39,917 bases of DNA from a virus. Position numbers and translations under genes: made by a program. The notes under the pieces are model-generated. The model was not told the origin of the DNA. It saw only the letters and a list, made by a program, of their open reading frames with translations, and ran no database searches. Positions 38,346-39,917 of this stretch are shown piece by piece. The DNA is taken from the IMG/VR virus record IMGVR_UViG_3300036399_000385, positions 1 through 39,917 of that record. One strand, 5' to 3'. The first letter of the stretch is position 1; every line of letters begins with the position of its first letter.

Positions 38346-39366
38346 TAAACATATCCCATTTTAAAATTACATCTTCTGTAAACTTTTTGTAGTTTTCACT
38401 ACCAACATGCCCCCATGCAGATGCATATCCGTCTATAATTGCTTGTTCAGTTGCAGTTTGAGAACCATACTGAAAATATTCTTGATATAACGGATTGAAA
38501 TTCTCATCAGTACTAGGTAATTGATTTCTAATTGCCCATTCTAATACTCCTCCGTTTTTATGCAAATTTTCTTCTTCAAAAAACCAACAATATTTTTTCC
38601 AATCAATTTCTCTATACAAATGTTCCGCCCATGGGAATCTTTTAGTAATTTCATCGGATGGTTCGTTCCAAGTATTGTGAATATGTTTATCAATAAATAA
38701 ACCTTTTAACATTTCATTTCCATCCCTATAATGATATGGCAACATACCATATTTATATGCAGATGAAAACGGGTTGTGCATAAAAAAAGATTTTAATTTA
38801 ATACCATTTAATTCACAAAATGCTATTAAATAATCAAAATATTCTAACCATTCTATAAATCTTTCTTCATCATTATATAATGTATTTAAATAATTTTGAT
38901 TAAATTCATACATTTGTGGATTTAATTTTACAAAAGAAGATTTATCCATATCTGGACACGCCATAGTTAGCCAATATCCTTTTTGTCCAGGATATTCCTT
39001 TTCATTTATAAAATCATTAGCATAATCTTCATGTGTACTAATGGGTGCTTTTTCTTTTATTTCGTTTGAAACAAAATAACTTTTTCTATGAAAATTAGAC
39101 CATTCTACTATAATTGAAATATCATTTCCATTAACTCCAGAATTTAATAATTGTTTTGCTTTATAAATTGCTGACCTAGTAATTAATAAATTTCCACTAC
39201 CAGGACTACCCATATTATAAACATCTAATTCTGGTTTTAATGTTTTTAACCAATGAGTATAATACCAAAATTGTTTATGTTCATCTAAAAAATCTTGTTC
39301 TTGTCTTTGTAAATTTACTCTACTATGTGATGTAAAAGAACATCCTGCAGTTATTAAGTGTTTCAT
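38338..39366 (-). CDS. SGNH-like protein with a GCSF motif
   Basis: 342 residues. It begins M-K-H-L-I-T-A-G8-C9-S10-F-T-S-H, then Y-N-M-G-S-P-G-S-G-N-L-L-I (about 50-62), matching blocks I and II of SGNH hydrolases. The third block is unclear: a possible His lies in W-G-H-V-G-S-E-N-Y near the C-terminus. The insert between is large and aromatic-rich. It may be an active esterase or a non-catalytic relative. Next to another SGNH-like gene with an eight-base overlap, it suggests local duplication followed by strong divergence. Confidence 0.62.
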   Translation of the reverse strand: MKHLITAGCSFTSHSRVNLQRQEQDFLDEHKQFWYYTHWLKTLKPELDVYNMGSPGSGNLLITRSAIYKAKQLLNSGVNGNDISIIVEWSNFHRKSYFVSNEIKEKAPISTHEDYANDFINEKEYPGQKGYWLTMACPDMDKSSFVKLNPQMYEFNQNYLNTLYNDEERFIEWLEYFDYLIAFCELNGIKLKSFFMHNPFSSAYKYGMLPYHYRDGNEMLKGLFIDKHIHNTWNEPSDEITKRFPWAEHLYREIDWKKYCWFFEEENLHKNGGVLEWAIRNQLPSTDENFNPLYQEYFQYGSQTATEQAIIDGYASAWGHVGSENYKKFTEDVILKWDMFNE

Positions 39367-39370
39367 ATTA

Positions 39371-39917
39371 TTATTTATTGTCGTTTATTCCTTCTCCTGA
39401 ACATTTGTTACATATTAATTTACATACATTCATCTGTGTGCCATTTACTAAATCATCGTAAACAAAATCATGAAGTATTCCTGTATTAAATAATTTTCTC
39501 AATGTAGTATTTTTTAAATTAAATCTATCAAACCCAATTTTAACCATTTTATTAAGAATTTCTTTTTGATAAGAACTTTCGTTATCGCTAGAATGGGTCA
39601 TTCTATTAGAAACATATGGTGGTATATAACAACACGGCATTAATAATCCGTTATGTGTTATATAAATATTATGCGCGTTTCCATTTAAATCAGATGGGTC
39701 TTTTGTATTTTTGGATGAACAAGTTTGTTCATTTCTATTTTTTAGTTTATTTACTAATTTTTCTTCAAATTCAAATTCAGAATATTTGTACTCTTTTTCT
39801 GGATAGTATTCTTTTTCATATGTAGTAAAACTACCTGGCTGCAAAATTCCAGATTTTACATTTAAATTTATAATATCTTGTTTTATATTTTCTAATTGTT
39901 CAAATTCCCAAGTAGTA
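39371..39917 (-). CDS. C-terminal part of a radical SAM/SPASM-like protein (partial)
   Basis: The frame is open from the right window edge to a stop at 39371, so the N-terminus is missing (about 182 codons are present; a TTG at 39844 is not needed as a start). The visible part has H-N-G-L-L-M-P-C-C-Y-I-P-P followed about 85 residues later by C-K-L-I-C-N-K-C. This cysteine arrangement is typical of the SPASM iron-sulfur domain at the end of radical SAM enzymes. If so, the missing part should carry C-x-x-x-C-x-x-C. Such proteins occur in phage glycan islands; the reaction is unknown. Confidence 0.6.
   Translation of the reverse strand, partial: TTWEFEQLENIKQDIINLNVKSGILQPGSFTTYEKEYYPEKEYKYSEFEFEEKLVNKLKNRNEQTCSSKNTKDPSDLNGNAHNIYITHNGLLMPCCYIPPYVSNRMTHSSDNESSYQKEILNKMVKIGFDRFNLKNTTLRKLFNTGILHDFVYDDLVNGTQMNVCKLICNKCSGEGINDNK

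Overview
The window is a piece of a large tailed-phage genome with a contractile-tail (T4-type) head and neck module, from an AT-rich, densely packed virus. The head genes are recognisable by motif and order: large terminase (17940-19547), portal (15591-17342), prohead protease (12619-13209), scaffold (6583-7902), major capsid protein (4925-6562), then gp13-, gp14- and gp15-like neck and tail-completion proteins (2476-3672, 2019-2474, 902-2017). Gene starts lack Shine-Dalgarno sequences and sit behind A/T-rich leaders, and TAnnTTTG-like boxes occur between genes. This suggests, weakly, a Bacteroidota host. No integrase, tRNA, CRISPR array or IS element was seen.

Region 1 (1-26677, all minus strand) is the structural module. 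Compared with T4, sheath and tube genes are missing between terminase and portal. A block of five extra genes lies between protease and scaffold (8128-12609): a PKD/leucine-rich-repeat/LamG display protein, two small helical proteins, a DNA methyltransferase with three homing-nuclease-type DNA-binding modules, and a Dps-like mini-ferritin with all four ferroxidase ligands. Upstream of the terminase are a membrane-anchored spanin-like protein, a zinc-ribbon protein and a giant 1876-residue protein (20895-26525). The giant protein strings together an HxGH nucleotidyltransferase, a zinc metalloprotease, a tandem repeat, several phage-type domains and a KxDG ligase-type nucleotidyltransferase. Sites resembling prohead-protease cleavage sites lie at nearly every domain border. 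I read it as a candidate virion polyprotein whose pieces are matured in the capsid. Several small neighbours carry N-termini that look like capsid-targeting peptides.

Region 2 (26742-34543, plus strand) is a tightly coupled carbohydrate operon: three sugar-nucleotide epimerase/dehydratases (one fused to a glycosyltransferase), an RmlC-type epimerase, a split thiamine-diphosphate enzyme (alpha and beta halves 5 kb apart), glycosyltransferase-like proteins and an SGNH hydrolase.

Region 3 (34540-39917, minus strand) meets it convergently. It holds a PhyH-type dioxygenase, a third glycosyltransferase-like protein, three more SGNH-type hydrolases and the C-terminal end of a radical SAM/SPASM-like protein. 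Regions 2 and 3 together look like a surface-glycan synthesis and modification island.

Transcription signals are visible: minus-strand hairpin terminators after the capsid, Dps-like and 240-residue genes, and a recurrent element TATATTTATA just upstream of many minus-strand starts, twice directly after a terminator. No stretch over 300 bases lacks a gene; the longest gap is 7903-8127.
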